Assembly: GCF_910592395.1 (NCBI RefSeq)
Contig: NC_088326.1
Location: 8,933,001 to 8,997,000, forward strand
Length of the DNA stretch: 64,000 bases
Direction of reading: 5' to 3'
Source of the DNA: Lineus longissimus
Taxonomy: Eukaryota; Nemertea; Pilidiophora; Heteronemertea; Lineidae
The notes beneath the pieces were generated by a model. It had not been told where the DNA came from and searched no databases. It was given only the letters and a program-made list of their open reading frames with translations. Made by a program: the position numbers and the translations under genes. Positions 12,701-23,900 of the stretch are shown one piece after another; the stretch's first letter is position 1, and every line of letters starts with the position of its first letter.

Positions 12701-14787
12701 ATGGCATGTTCTTAACTGCAATGACTATTGATCACAAATTAAGTACACATGTACCCCTTGGTCAGGTGATCTCAGGTACCGAAGTTTGGTGCGATCTGAT
12801 TTGCCGTTTGGCCTCCAGGGAGGGGGCCAAATCCTAAATTCTTCAAAATGCCATTATTCCTAGTAATGACTTGCCCGATTGGCACCAATTTTATATCATA
12901 GGTACAACTAATTCTAACAACCATTCAATGTGTCACCTGGGTCTTCTTTGATTTGACCTACTTTTCAAGGTCACAGAGGTCGAATGTACTGTAAATTGGC
13001 CATTTTGGGGAAATTGTAATTGCTTGGACCTACATCAAACCTAACACTACATGACACAATACCATGCTCTTTATCCATCTTTCCTCCACATGAGGTGAGC
13101 ACAATGGCCCTGGCCATTTCATTTGATAGGTGGAATCTGAATAGACACGGCAATTGCAAGTTCTAAGATCCGGCGACAGATGGCGCGGTGTAGTTGCCTC
13201 GGTATTGTGCCCCCTCCAACGGGAAAGAAACACAGGAGAGCTCCCTACCTACAGCGCACCTGGTGCATAGGTTTAAGTGCGCCGCCGGTTTTTTGCCATA
13301 CGGTGAAGACACGGGTCTTGAAAAAACACGGGGTTTTATGATAGGTGGAACTACGACTATAAACAGAAACTTTACTGAAGAATGCCATGTAATTTCACTC
13401 CTTTGAGTTGTTTTTCATCAACAAATATTCTAGCTTGAATGATTGGGCTCATTTTTATCGGTCGCATGTACACTGGTCTGCAAATATGTTAGGAGAAAAG
13501 CTATTTTTGCTCAGTGAGCTTGATATTGTTGTCGTATCCGTTATCACAGTACATTTTGTAACCATGGGCTATCGACTTGAAACTTTGCACACAGGTAACA
13601 CCAGAAAATGACTTATTCCAGGACGAATTTCGGTCTGATCAGTTCTTGGTCTGACCAACAGCGGCCAAAATGTTTCTAAAAAACACAAAAAATGCTTTAG
13701 CTCATTCACGAATGGCTAGAATATCGCAAACTTTTTATGGAACATATATATGGCCATGTATGTCATCCTGACGTATCCAATGATTTTCAACATACTCCCC
13801 CTCTCGATATTTCAAACGTAAAGACCTGATCTGCAAATGATGTATGTTGGCCAGACCAAGAATTGGATCAGACTGAAATTTGTTGGATATTTTCTAGTGT
13901 TTCAGACGTACAAAGCCCCAGTGGTCACGAAACATTCCATGATAACAGGCAACGGTATATATGCTGGTTGAGCAAAAATTGCTACTATCCTGATATGTTG
14001 CAGACCACTGTAGATTTGATTCGGCTGAATAGCAGGTGGTTGTAATTAACTGGTTAGGGTAAAACTTTTGATAATTGAGTTACTAAAATTTTTGGATTTT
14101 TGGCTTCACTTTCCATAGCCTTGTGCTGCACCTACTTTGAGTTTGACTTTTGGCACTTTGGCACATTCAAGGCGGGATCCTAATCTGCTTGAGGGCAAAT
14201 GGTTATTAAGCAGAGAGGGTTTGAAAGTTCTGGTAGCAACAGGCTAACAAGGAAAAGTAGGAGGCTACCAAGCATTTAGGAGCCGATTTGGGCATTTCAA
14301 GGGCCAGAAAACTCTTCAGGAAGGATCATAAATATATACCCCTTTTTTCGGTTGAGGCTTTTCTGGGGGAAAAAAACTAAAAAAATTTAATGACCCCCTG
14401 ACCCCCTCCCCCAAATGAAGCTTTCGTTTCAAATGGCTTCACTTCAATTTTGCTACAGCCCCTTAGCACTGGTTAGTGGTGAAGTCTCATAGCAAATTTT
14501 TCTATTTCAGTGACTTTGTTGGGCCAGTTCTTGGAGGATTATTAGAAGATGCTATTGGTTTCCAGTGGTCAATAACGTACATGGGGATAGGCAGCCTAGC
14601 AACGGGCATTATAATACTTGTACTGTATTTGTACGAGTTGAAATTTGGACGAATTGGTGCATTAAAAGTAGGAGATAATGCAAGTGGTAGTGATTCATTG
14701 GAGAACCGTCTATCGGATGATTCAGATGGTATGAAAGCACCTCTTCTAGTTGATGAGAGGGCAAATGGGAATGTTGTCGAAGTGTAA
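3755..14787 (+). CDS. SLC18B1-like: SLC18B1-like MFS transporter, 11 coding exons, 611 aa
   Basis: Predicted multipass organelle or vesicle transporter of the major facilitator superfamily; the exon products resemble the SLC18B1 (vesicular polyamine/amine transporter-like) family. Coding exons, all GT-AG: 3755-4408, 4810-4883, 5976-6132, 6929-6997, 7908-8001, 8692-8831, 9512-9610, 10156-10256, 10692-10787, 11658-11732, 14511-14787; the total is 1836 nt and every junction keeps frame. The start is supported by an in-frame TGA at 3746-3748. Residues 1-155 are a hydrophilic, Ser/Arg/acid-rich tail without membrane segments. TM1 is about residues 160-182 and TM2 about 194-216, followed by a short cytosolic loop (FGKLVPRVG). 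Exon 4 carries the glycine-rich LMVGPAIGGFLY segment and exon 11 its C-half counterpart, FVGPVLGGLLED, typical of MFS pseudo-symmetry. The C-tail is acidic and hydrophilic. The N-terminal extension is longer than I expect for SLC18B1. Family assignment is fairly sure; substrate is not. Confidence 0.85.
4991..5735. repeat. Dispersed repeat R1 copy (SLC18B1-like intron 2)
   Basis: Starts TTTTTGGCTCACCG and ends GGTGAGCACATTGGCCCTG. Two modules begin with GTGGCACGTTTCTT at about 5067 and 5376. Non-coding apart from short chance frames. Confidence 0.72.
6177..6700. repeat. Dispersed repeat R1-related copy with internal duplication (intron 3)
   Basis: Starts GCTCACCTCT and is closest to the copy at 56541-57463. 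A segment of about 90 bp beginning TTATTTGTCCTTGAGCC is directly duplicated (about 6394 and 6490). The right end is not found. Confidence 0.6.
7100..7525. repeat. Dispersed repeat R1 copy (intron 4)
   Basis: Contains one module (GTGGCACGTTTCTTAACCG near 7180, GGCCACCAGGGGGCCAAAAC near 7290) and the right end ATGAGCACAGTGGCCCCTGG. The left end is degraded. Confidence 0.68.
9279..9449. mobile_element. TA-flanked MITE, termini CAGTCCAAATT
   Basis: A 171-bp element with imperfect inverted termini CAGTCCAAATTACAATTAAC / CAATTGTGATTTGGACTG and TA on both sides, in SLC18B1-like intron 6. A partial relative is at about 10355-10398 in intron 8. Confidence 0.72.
10881..11058. mobile_element. TA-flanked MITE, family CAGTRGAACC (copy in SLC18B1-like intron 9)
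   Basis: A 178-bp palindromic element from CAGTGGAACCTCCCTTAGCG to AGGTTCTACTG, with TA on both sides. The inverted arms hold the ACCTCTCTATTAAGGACA block, so the RNA could form a long hairpin. Confidence 0.8.
11845..13358. mobile_element. MITE split by a nested R1 insertion (SLC18B1-like intron 10)
   Basis: The segments 11845-12007 and about 13121-13358 are the two halves of the element that is uninterrupted (inverted) at 58509-58953. Together they restore termini AGTCGTACTTCCACCTATC / GATAGGTGGAACTACGACT. The break falls in a T-run, ACGGGTTTTTT, followed by GATAGGTGG. An R1 repeat of about 1.1 kb fills the gap. Confidence 0.8.
12007..13122. repeat. Dispersed repeat R1, full-length-looking copy with three ~300-bp modules
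   Basis: Starts TTTTTAGCTCACCTC, followed by a short GAGGTGAGC hairpin and a (GTC)n tract near 12050-12090, and ends GAGGTGAGCACAATGGCCC. Inside, modules beginning GGCACGTTTCGTAACTG recur at about 12100, 12400 and 12700, each with a GGCCACCAGGGGGCC-like block and TTTTCAAGGTCACAGAGGTC. The inverted AGCTCACC/GGTGAGC ends suggest a non-autonomous DNA transposon. Confidence 0.75.
13495..13700. repeat. Fragment of repeat R1 (intron 10)
   Basis: Diverged single module with the TATCGACTTGAAACTTTGCA and TTTCGGTCTGATC blocks. Another short fragment of the family is at about 11275-11335 in intron 9 (ATCATATATCATACAAG, TTTTCAAGGTCACAGG). Confidence 0.55.
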
Positions 14788-15219
14788 TGGTCTCCAATGA
14801 CGACGACTGTGATCTGCTGTGCTGTAAGATAGTGGTGCTGAAAGACGTAAAGGAGCGAGTTCAGTTGTCCTGATTGATTCTAAAACACCTGGATTACAAT
14901 GAACCACAGTTTACAGTGTATAATGTACTACATGTATCCACCGTTTTGACTGCAGCAGTTGGGCAACCACAACCTCTTGGGTTGGTCCAAAATATGGGAA
15001 CTGTCAAAATTGCATTTCATTGTTCAGTTCGAAGTGTTTTAGAATAGCAATTGATACCTTACTGTTGGTATTGTTTGTCTCTCCAAACAGCACCTAGATG
15101 GAGCTGTCTTTTAGCCCAAAACCTTGGCTGGCAGCCCGGTTTTGGCCTTGAATGTTAGCTCAACACTCACAGTATCTGATGAGACAACCAATACTGACAG
15201 TAAGGTATTAATTCCTTAA

Positions 15220-15466
15220 CCCTTTAAGGACTAGGCCTAAAGGTATTTTGATGATCACTCCGGTCCGACAATGTTGTGATAAATAAAAAATGTACAGCAT
15301 AGAATCTGGGGAATCCCCTCCGTGTGTTTCTAAAACACCGACTAGGCCATTTGATGCAGCCGGAACGAAATTCTAACGTGTACTCTATAGCTCGCACAGA
15401 TGCGAGATCTGGCCATAACAACGGAAATTGGTTGCTCACAGCAGTGCGAGAGCAGTCCTTAAAGGG
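15220..15466. mobile_element. piggyBac-like MITE with CCCTTTAAGGACT termini
   Basis: A 247-bp element with perfect 13-bp terminal inverted repeats CCCTTTAAGGACT / AGTCCTTAAAGGG, flanked by TTAA on both sides (15216-15219, 15467-15470). It sits in the probable 3' UTR of the SLC18B1-like gene. Non-coding. Confidence 0.8.
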
Positions 15467-15470
15467 TTAA

Positions 15471-16670
15471 ACCTAAGTCATGATTATTATTTTAGATTAT
15501 TTTTACTAGTATTCTGGTCACATCTGACACACCGGTAACGTTATTTGCTCATGTTTGCTACCAAAATGCAAGGATGGACAAGCAGCTTGATATGCATCCC
15601 TCTAGTCTGCTCTATAATCTGATGTCTACTCCAGCATGATGTTACAGAATGCATCAATGGAGGACATTTCATATCAGAAGAAAGCTCCGAGATTTTTTAT
15701 ATCATTATCAAGAGAATAATTATTTTCAAATAATAAGCCTATTCTAAACCACAGGCCATTGAATCAAGGGTCAGTAAGGGTCAATAAAAGATTGTAAAAT
15801 GTCCATGGAGGGTTAGGGCAGAAAAAAGAGAAGAAATCGATAGGCCACTGAAAGGTAAGACACTTTTATCACTTCACAGGTATCCCCCCCCAGTACATCA
15901 GTGCACTACACCATGTACAGGGAGGCCAACTTGTGAAGTATTTTTGAGACCTCTTTGGATTTCGTGATCCCTCTTCTGCCTGAACCCTTTTGCAATGTGT
16001 TGACTCCTTACTGACTCTTGTTTAAGTGACCTGCTTGATCAAGCTAATTTCTCTTGTATGATTGCAGGTGATCAGGTTTGGTACATTCAAGTGCGTTTTA
16101 TCGTTCGTTGACCTACTTGTAAATAAATAACAAACAAACAGATCAAATGCGAAAATCTTCGTTCGATGTGATCTCAGGTTACGCTAACTTGGAATACAGC
16201 CACCTTCCACTTTATTCGTGCTATTTAGCTCAAATTATAATCAAAATGTAATCGCCACTACAGCGCCCCTTTTATCCAGTCAGTGAACTACCGGTACGGC
16301 ATTATGGGTTGGCAGCCTGTTGCAGTCATGCAAACCCCCCAGAAAGCCCACCACCAGGCGTAGAGGAGGCCGGTCCACTGCTTGCGAAGTGTGTGCAGTG
16401 GTAGCCCGGTGTGTATCGTCTCTCATCCGTGACGATCTAGCATGCAGGTTTGGATTGAGGATTATGACCATCATCAAGAAAGGGAAGATAACTCTTCTTT
16501 TCGTCTTCTAATTCTTGTATTGAATGCATATCAAGTGATGGTAAAACTGGAAAATACAAACAGTAACAGTCTAGGCACAACCAAGAGTCACACTCTTGTG
16601 AAGACAATGTAAGGTGCTGCCACCTACACTAAGCTCAATACACTAATACACCTGTACACAATAGACGGAT
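15471..16670. other. 3' flank of the SLC18B1-like gene
   Basis: Holds the two candidate poly(A) signals (15783, 16122) and otherwise unremarkable DNA. Confidence 0.5.
15783..15788 (+). terminator. Candidate poly(A) signal of the SLC18B1-like gene
   Basis: AATAAA lies about 1.0 kb after the stop codon at 14785-14787. A second AATAAA is at 16122-16127. Either would give a 3' UTR of 1.0-1.35 kb that includes the piggyBac-like MITE at 15220-15466. No transcript evidence is available to choose. Confidence 0.35.
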
Positions 16671-17530
16671 CGGGCAGAAAATGCATGCTGCATACCGTCT
16701 GCAGACTGGGGGTTTTCTCATGAGTTAATAGAATCTAAGGTTTGGAATTAGGGGATCATATCAGTAGTTGCGTTGCGCCAACTTTTTTTCAAAGTTTGTT
16801 TTCTTATATTTGAATTACCTGTGAATCATCTTGCAGGAAGATTTTTTTTGGGTGTGCACGACAGATGACGTACTTATACGGAACATGTATATTGTATCGG
16901 CCTGTTGTGCCTCGTGCGCCTGGTTGATTGGCAGGCAAGGTTGGGTTCGTTTCAAAGGCAGCATTTCATGATAAAAAGTGCTGAATGACATGGGTAAATA
17001 TAATTAGAGATAACAGAATGAAGAAACCCAGGGAACAGAAAACCATTGTATATCAAACACCCACCTTGACAGTTCTCCTCTGTCTCTTGATGTTAAGTGA
17101 AAATACCGGCCTCTTTGACATTCTAAACAGGTGTTGTTAGGCCAAATAAAAAATGTTTTCAGGCAAATGTTTATCACTACAGTCCTGGTCACAAGATACA
17201 TCCTAGCTGATTAGCATCATGTAGGCCCTACGTGCTAAATCCGTGCGAGTCACACATACATGTAGCGTGCCAGTGGATGCACTTGGTTCACAGTTAAAGG
17301 AATTTAGGCCTACACCCCAACTCGTGGTGTATCGCAAAGCCTGTTTGCACAACGGCCTAGATAATCTTTGTTCTACCGTTTGGCATATACCTGAAATGGC
17401 CTCTTATTTTTTAGTGTGAAAATCACATGGCAACTGTTGAGATGGTTCCTTAATTCCAGACCTTAGATTCTATTGACTCATGCGAAAACCCCCAGTCTGC
17501 AGACGGTATGCAGCATGCATTTTCTGCCCG
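16671..17530. mobile_element. DNA element with ~75-bp terminal inverted repeats
   Basis: The left arm (about 16671-16746) and right arm (about 17455-17530) are inverted copies with few mismatches, both containing GCATGCTGCATACCGTCTGC. Outer ends are CGGGCAGAAA / TTTCTGCCCG. Flanking octamers GACGGATC and GCCGGATG agree at six of eight positions and may be a decayed 8-bp duplication as in hAT elements. The 700-bp interior has no recognisable transposase. Confidence 0.7.
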
Positions 17531-18484
17531 CCGGATGTACACAACGTACAACAAAAGACCTATTGTCGGACAAACTTCAAGACACGAGTTGTGCTCCTAT
17601 GTGGACCACGGAAAAACATTAGAATAACTTTACATACTGTATATTGTGAACACTTCAGGCAGTCAATTTAGACAACGACTTCTTTTCAATCTGTCACTTC
17701 AAAGCCACAAATACAGAAAATTGACGGACATTACATCACGTGATTACAACTGCGGGAAAAGCACCGTCCCATCCTCAAATAATTGGCATTGCTGCCCTTT
17801 GCAGACAAAACCCTACAGAGATAGGCTTATCCTATCATATACAATACATTAAGCACAACAAAACCTACATCACTGTGCTCCTCTTCCGCTCTGATTATCA
17901 ATCGGGAGCTTATATTGCTGTCCTTTACAGAACCCCCCCCCCTAAACCCCCCTTGATGGGACCCTAGTCCTTCCGACACGTCTCTAGTTATCAGGTTATG
18001 CAAACATACTGTGGGACACTAAGTCCTTCCGACAAAAAACTCCCTAATGAGACCTATGCTAGCGTCCCAGAGACCAATTACAAGGGAGCCGTGGCCAGGT
18101 TGTGACAAATCGTAGAAGACATTATATAGACACGACACTGTGATAACCCTGTCGGTATTTTATGTATCGATATAGCTCTAGTCGCTACATGTCAAAATTT
18201 AAGTTTAAATTCCAGCTATGTGACTGGTTTTGTTGCAAAAAGTTTAACGTGAGATTTATATAGAATTGTATAATAATCGTGATAATGCACATATCATTCA
18301 ACATGTATTAGAATTTTTTCAAAATTGATGATTTTCTACGATTTGGTCTAAAATAAAGTAAGAGCTTTACAATGCATTGATTATTTGTTGTTCATTATTG
18401 TAACAAGGTAATTGAGCCAATTATGAGGGTACCAGCAAAACTATGGCCCCATTACATGGCGCCAAAAATGGCTTGTCTTCCTCT
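17531..18484. other. Intergenic DNA
   Basis: No gene seen; a short direct repeat AGTCCTTCCGACA occurs at about 17967 and 18021. Confidence 0.45.
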
Positions 18485-18683
18485 CTTAAGGGGACAATAT
18501 AGGCAGCAGCTAGGCAGGCAAGATAAAGTTACGTATCACAGTAAGTCGAAATGATTCATGCTTGTACGAGGAATATATATAGTGCTGAATCTGACATGAC
18601 CCAGGGCCCTTACTGTGTATATTATAGACATCTGAAGATGGCCAAATTAGTCCCTCTGTTCCTGCCTATAGTCCCCCTTTCAG
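18485..18683. mobile_element. MITE with GGGGACAATATAGGCAG termini
   Basis: Left end CTTAAGGGGACAATATAGGC and right end GCCTATAGTCCCCCTTTCAG are imperfect inverted repeats. Homologous sequences are at 49460-49649 (same strand, beside a SINE tail) and about 41077-41215 (inverted). Confidence 0.68.
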
Positions 18684-18894
18684 AAAGCGACCAGGCTGCA
18701 TGGATGCCCGTTTCAACTCGAAATTATATATGTAGCTACCCTAACAACGTCATTCTCTGAGATGCCTGTTGTGTCATCACATCATGGTATTATTGCATCC
18801 CTTGTTCGTCGTGAGAAAACGAGTGTGACTAGATTCATGCATAGAAGGATGTAAGGGTTGGCCTTGTTGCAAACCTGGGGCGACTTATATTACG

Positions 18895-19016
18895 CATTGT
18901 GATCAGCAGTGGTCACCCATAAATGAGGTCGCAACAATCGCACTTCTATCTCTATTTCCTAACGGATGACGTCATAACAACCAGGGACACTTGTATGTTC
19001 CATTCTGATCAGATAA
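18895..19016. repeat. Diverged edge units of the 47-bp minisatellite
   Basis: About two and a half degraded copies of the unit found at 28489-30140, ending CCATTCTGATCAGATAA exactly at the LTR. The continuation after the other LTR (AAGGTCACAACATC) restores the unit, so the Gypsy element interrupted this array. Confidence 0.8.
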
Positions 19017-20463
19017 TGTAGCCCTTACTCAGGGTCCAAATACACGTACTGGGAATTGTCGCTGCAAGAAAGGAAAGGAGAAACTTATAATTTTGTGACA
19101 GAGGTTCCCGAAACTCGGGTTTATTTCCCCAACAAAATGGCTACTGCCTACATCTAGATTAGGCAAGAATAACGTAATAACAAACACAGTTTTCCACAAC
19201 AAGGCATCAGTGGAGTCGGAGCCGCCCAGAGACATGGAAAAGACCATGGAAATCTAAGGCACAACCAGCAGAAGCCAAACCCCGGAGACTACAAAGTCTG
19301 GATTCCCAACCGCCCCTTCTTGTGACATCAATACCCTTGACCCCCAAGTCCAATCCATAGAGGTGACTCCACCTTACACAAGTTGTAGACAAAGACATGT
19401 TAATATACAAACATGAAAATAATGGGTTAATCCCACCAACCAGGCCGAAGGAAATTATTCCTAAACTGGCCACACCTTTAAGGAGAAATGGAATGAACAG
19501 CATTTTGGTCACAGCCCAACCTAACTCACAGGGTGAAACCATAAAATAAAGGGCGCACCTTAATCGCCCAGCAACTTGGAAACAGAGTATAATCTCACAC
19601 TAGACTATCTGTAGCACAGAAAGGGTTAATCATTACTGGACTCACAAACAGTGACCTCACAAGCTGTTTTTGTAATCAAGTAAGTCCAAAACCTTCACTA
19701 CAAGTTATCACACAACCTTGAAACAACCTATAGAAATTTAGGTGATCTTGTCCTATACCTATACACAATGTACATTTGCACATGAACCAAAAGTTCCAAA
19801 GTTTACTCAACAGTTTACTCCAATTCAGTCTCTTTGTCTTGAAATCATACTCATTACATTTATCTACACAGCCAGGTCTAAACCATGAAAATAACTAGCA
19901 ATAATATCTCTTATAGTCTGGACTCACAAGTCTTTAACTCTGGCTTAGTTACTTAGAAGGAATAACAAAAAGATATTGCAGCCAAATGTAGCAAACACAA
20001 TCAGCGTCTCAAAATATTGTCACATCTCTGACCGTCAGCTGCTGCCACCTGGCGATTATCCGTTAAACTAAACAGCGCTCTGGCTGACCCATCTCTGTAC
20101 CCTTTCTGACCCTTATTCATGGCTAAAATCACATGAATCTGACATACGAGTACGACACACAGCTCTGGGTGGCCAAATCAACTACCACAACCACTCCAGA
20201 GTGGGCGTTACTTAGATTAACCTGACTTTAATCGGCCGAAACTAAAGCGCGGGAATAAAACCCACGAAAAGTCTGGCCGGCAACCAACCGCGATTGTCAC
20301 CGCCACTTAAACTCGGGTTTATTTCCCCAACAAAATGGCTACTGCACCGCGTCTTTCCCAGAACCCACAAGGCCACGCCCAGGTGCCTGTTGCTAAGAGA
20401 CCGCGTGCGGCACAACTCAAATTTTAGGGTACCCCCTTTTAACCTCTCCGTCACACCGTCACA
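19017..20463 (-). repeat. 3' LTR of the Gypsy element (1447 bp, 153-bp deletion)
   Basis: Identical to the 5' LTR over most of its length. Relative to it, bases equivalent to 28181-28333 are missing, so that CACTT at 20304-20308 joins directly to AAACTCGGG. The deletion removes the proximal part of one copy of the internal direct repeat. It is followed at 20464-20473 by the polypurine tract. Confidence 0.92.
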
Positions 20464-20473
20464 CTCTCCCCCC
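20464..20473 (-). other. Polypurine tract
   Basis: The - strand reads GGGGGGAGAG directly before the 3' LTR, the position and composition of a plus-strand primer tract. The 434 bp from here to the pol stop (20474-20907) hold no ORF I recognise. Confidence 0.75.
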
Positions 20474-20907
20474 GTTAAGAAAATGCCGTCCCAGACATTG
20501 ACACCCAGGACCAGAGAAGACAAACCACACAACTTCCTGAAGACGGACTAAAGTAGGAGTCTAAGTATTATACCAGTAGTCAAAGAGTTGTCCAACCTCA
20601 AAGACAAACCGTAGAACCTCGTGATCAAGTGGCCATCCTGAACACATATTCGTCAACTAAAGACACGGCCTGACTCCAACATAGCACCCAAATGGGAACA
20701 ACAGGAAGACAGAGATTGATAACTCAGGACCTGAATATCATCTATTTTCATCCTTGCACAAACCTAGACCAGGATGATCAGATAGAACACTAAAATGTCA
20801 AATACAAGAAAAAGCAATATCCTTGGAAAGTTGTGAATATAGCTCAACATCATAACGAACCAACGCACTACATGTACACTCTAAATCAGATTGTTAACAA
20901 GTCTGTC

Positions 20908-23900
20908 CTAACAATTCTGTCCAATTGGTCCTTGGGGCATTGTGGGAGGACATGCAGGATATACTGGATACCATTGTCCACACATCGTTTCAGCTGGCCA
21001 GGACCAGAACATCTGAGGTGGGTACTGCTGGATTGGCACATTCTGACCATGGAAGTTTGGAGATGTGGAAATTCCTGGAACCTGCTGAACTTGCCAGGCC
21101 TGCGCTGGATGATAGGAGGGGTTTCCCAATTGGTCATACGTCAGAATTGTCTTAGGCCGCAGTGTCCTTATTGGCCTGCCTCTTGCAGTGTCCACCGACG
21201 AGTCATCTGAACTTGGGGAGCTCCTGTCCGACTCGCGAGGCGGGCTGTCAGTTGATTCCTCTGGATCGGCAGTGGGAACAAAAGGCTCTGGTTGTGACTC
21301 TCCCATGCTAGTGTCAGACGGCCCAGGGTGTGACCCTCCTATGGCGGTGTCAGATGGCTCTGGCAGGGCAGCCCAACCTAAAACCTCTGTTGCATCACTG
21401 GAGTCGCTGTCTCCCATTGGATCAATGTTGCGGCCTCTATCCAGCTCTCTCCTTGTCCTTCGCCTCTTGTTCTTGGTCTCTTTTACAGCATCAGCCACTC
21501 CTTCGACAGGCAGTTCATCACACTGGAAAAGGAGGTTCCTGTGGAGAATCCTATGCCGCCCCCTACCACTCTCGGGTTGGACTTCATATACAGGCGAGTC
21601 ATCAGTCATTCTTTTCACGACAACATGGATCCCATCTTCCCAGTAGGATCGGAGCTTTCCCGGGCCACCTCTCTCTGTTAAGTTACGGACCAGTACTCTG
21701 TCACCAGGCTTTAATCCGGAGCTCCTCAGACCCTTGTCATACTGCTTCTTGGCTTTGTCAGCCGCTTTGGATGCCTTTTGCTGTGCTGTCCGATATGCCT
21801 CCTGCATGCCCTCCAACCACCTGCCAGCTGTATCTTTCCCTTCAGAATACAAACCAAAAATCAAGTCAATTGGTAACCTAGGGGAACGATTGAACAATAG
21901 TTTAAAAGGAGAAAAGCCAGTGCTCTCATGTCGGATACAATTGTAAGCATGAACCAGTCGATTGACTTGAGCTTTCCAGTCCTGTTTTTGCTTTTTGTCT
22001 AATGTCCGAAGCATGTCGAGCAAAGTCCTATTCATTCTCTCACACTTACCATTGCCCTGCGGATGATAGGGGGTTGTCCTTGAATGTGTCACACCACACT
22101 TCTCCTGGAGTCTCTTGAACAGAGAGTTCTCGAATTCGCCGCCCTGGTCATGGTGGAGGCGGTCGACAAAACCAAAACGTGGCATGAACTCATTAAACAC
22201 TTTGTCAGCGGCTGTCTTACCCGATTTGTTTCTGGTTGGATAAGCCTGAGCAAATCGCGTGAAATGGTCGATTATCACAAGCAAATACTCATATCCTCCC
22301 TTGGAGCGTTCTAAGTGCATAAAATCAATGGACACTATCTCAAAAGGATACGTGGCTTGTATTGGTTTCATCTCAGCTCGGCGGGGCCTGGCAGGCCTCT
22401 TGTCTTTCAAACATCGGCAGACTTTGGTGACATAGTGAGTGATGTCTTTTGCCATTCCTGGCCAGTGAAACCGGTCCTTCGCCAGGGAGATCACCCTCTC
22501 GGGACCTGGGTGTCCCATCTCTTCGTGCAGCTCTTTGAAAACCAACTCCTGGTGTTGTCTAGGCAGGCAAAGTTGCAGAACATTCGAACCATCGCTGAGA
22601 CGACATGATCTCCTCAAGATGCCATTTTCATCAATTTTCAACCGCTCAAAGTCTCTCATCCATGTCCTCACTCGTGGAGTTTCCTTCTGCAGCTGTCTTT
22701 TGGTAGGCCTACTTACCTCGCGGCACATGTCTTTTACTCTCTTGAGCTCTGGGTCTTCATCCTGGGCTTCATTGATCTCAGCAGGGCTCCTCCTGCCAAT
22801 TGAAGTATCATTCTGGCCGACGTCCTGAGCTGCTTCAAAAAATTGACAGTTGATCCCCATGAGGTTTGCTGTTTCTTGGCCTCCCATCATGGCCCTCACT
22901 TGTTCTTGATCAGCTTTTCGGGTACACCGTTGAATATATTCCTCGAAATCCAATGGAAGGCGTGACAGGGCATCGGCGTCTGTGTTCTGTGCCCCTGGCT
23001 TGTAGTAGAGGTTGAGGTTGAAATCGGACAGTTCCCCGACCCATCTCTGCCGTGTCGCGTCTAACTTAGCCGAGGTCAGAACGTAGGTTAGGGGGTTATT
23101 GTCTGTATAGACGTCAGTGTAAGGGGCATAATACAAAAAATCCCGAAATCTATCACAAACAGCCCATTTCAGAGCCAGAAACTCAAGCTTACCAGAATGA
23201 TAATTTTTCTCAGCCGGTGACAGGGTACGTGAACCGTAGGCAATCACAACCAGCTTGCCTCCACGGTGCTGATATAGAATGGCTGCCAAACCTTCACCTG
23301 AGGCATCTGTATGTAAAATAAAAGGGCTGGAAAAGTCGGGATAGGCCATGACCTCTGGGCTGATTAAAACGTCGATCAACTCTTCGAGCCTAGTTTGGTG
23401 GAGGTCCGTCCAGTTCACCGACTGTCGAGAAGGAGCCTGTCCCTTGGTGGTCTTTGTCTTCGGTTTTCCCTTCTTGGGTTTCTGGCCGTCGTCGCTCGGA
23501 GTCAGAAGGTCGTAAATCGGTTTGGCCCGTCGACTGAAATCAGGGATGTATTTTCTGAAGTAGCCCAGCAATCCCATCACATGACGTACTTCGCCCACCG
23601 TCTTGGGACACGTCGTCTTTAGGGTCACTACAGCTTCCAGATCAGCAGGGTCCATCCGTGTGCCCTCCTCACCAACCAGTGTCCCCAAAAATCTCACTTC
23701 TTTCCGGAACAATAGACATTTTATTGGCTTCAATTTGATGCCTTTGGCCTTCAGACGTCTAAGGACCGCTCTCACATCCTGCAGATGGGCGTCAAAGTCT
23801 GGGGAGTACACAAGGACGTCGTCTAAGTAAGGCACGCAACACTTGTCCCGCAGATCCCACAGCACCTCCTCCATAAATGTCTGGAATGCACCACAGCACT

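Noticed and set aside
20474-20907. Possible env-like gene between pol and the 3' LTR
   Set aside because: Too short and without a signal peptide or transmembrane segment.
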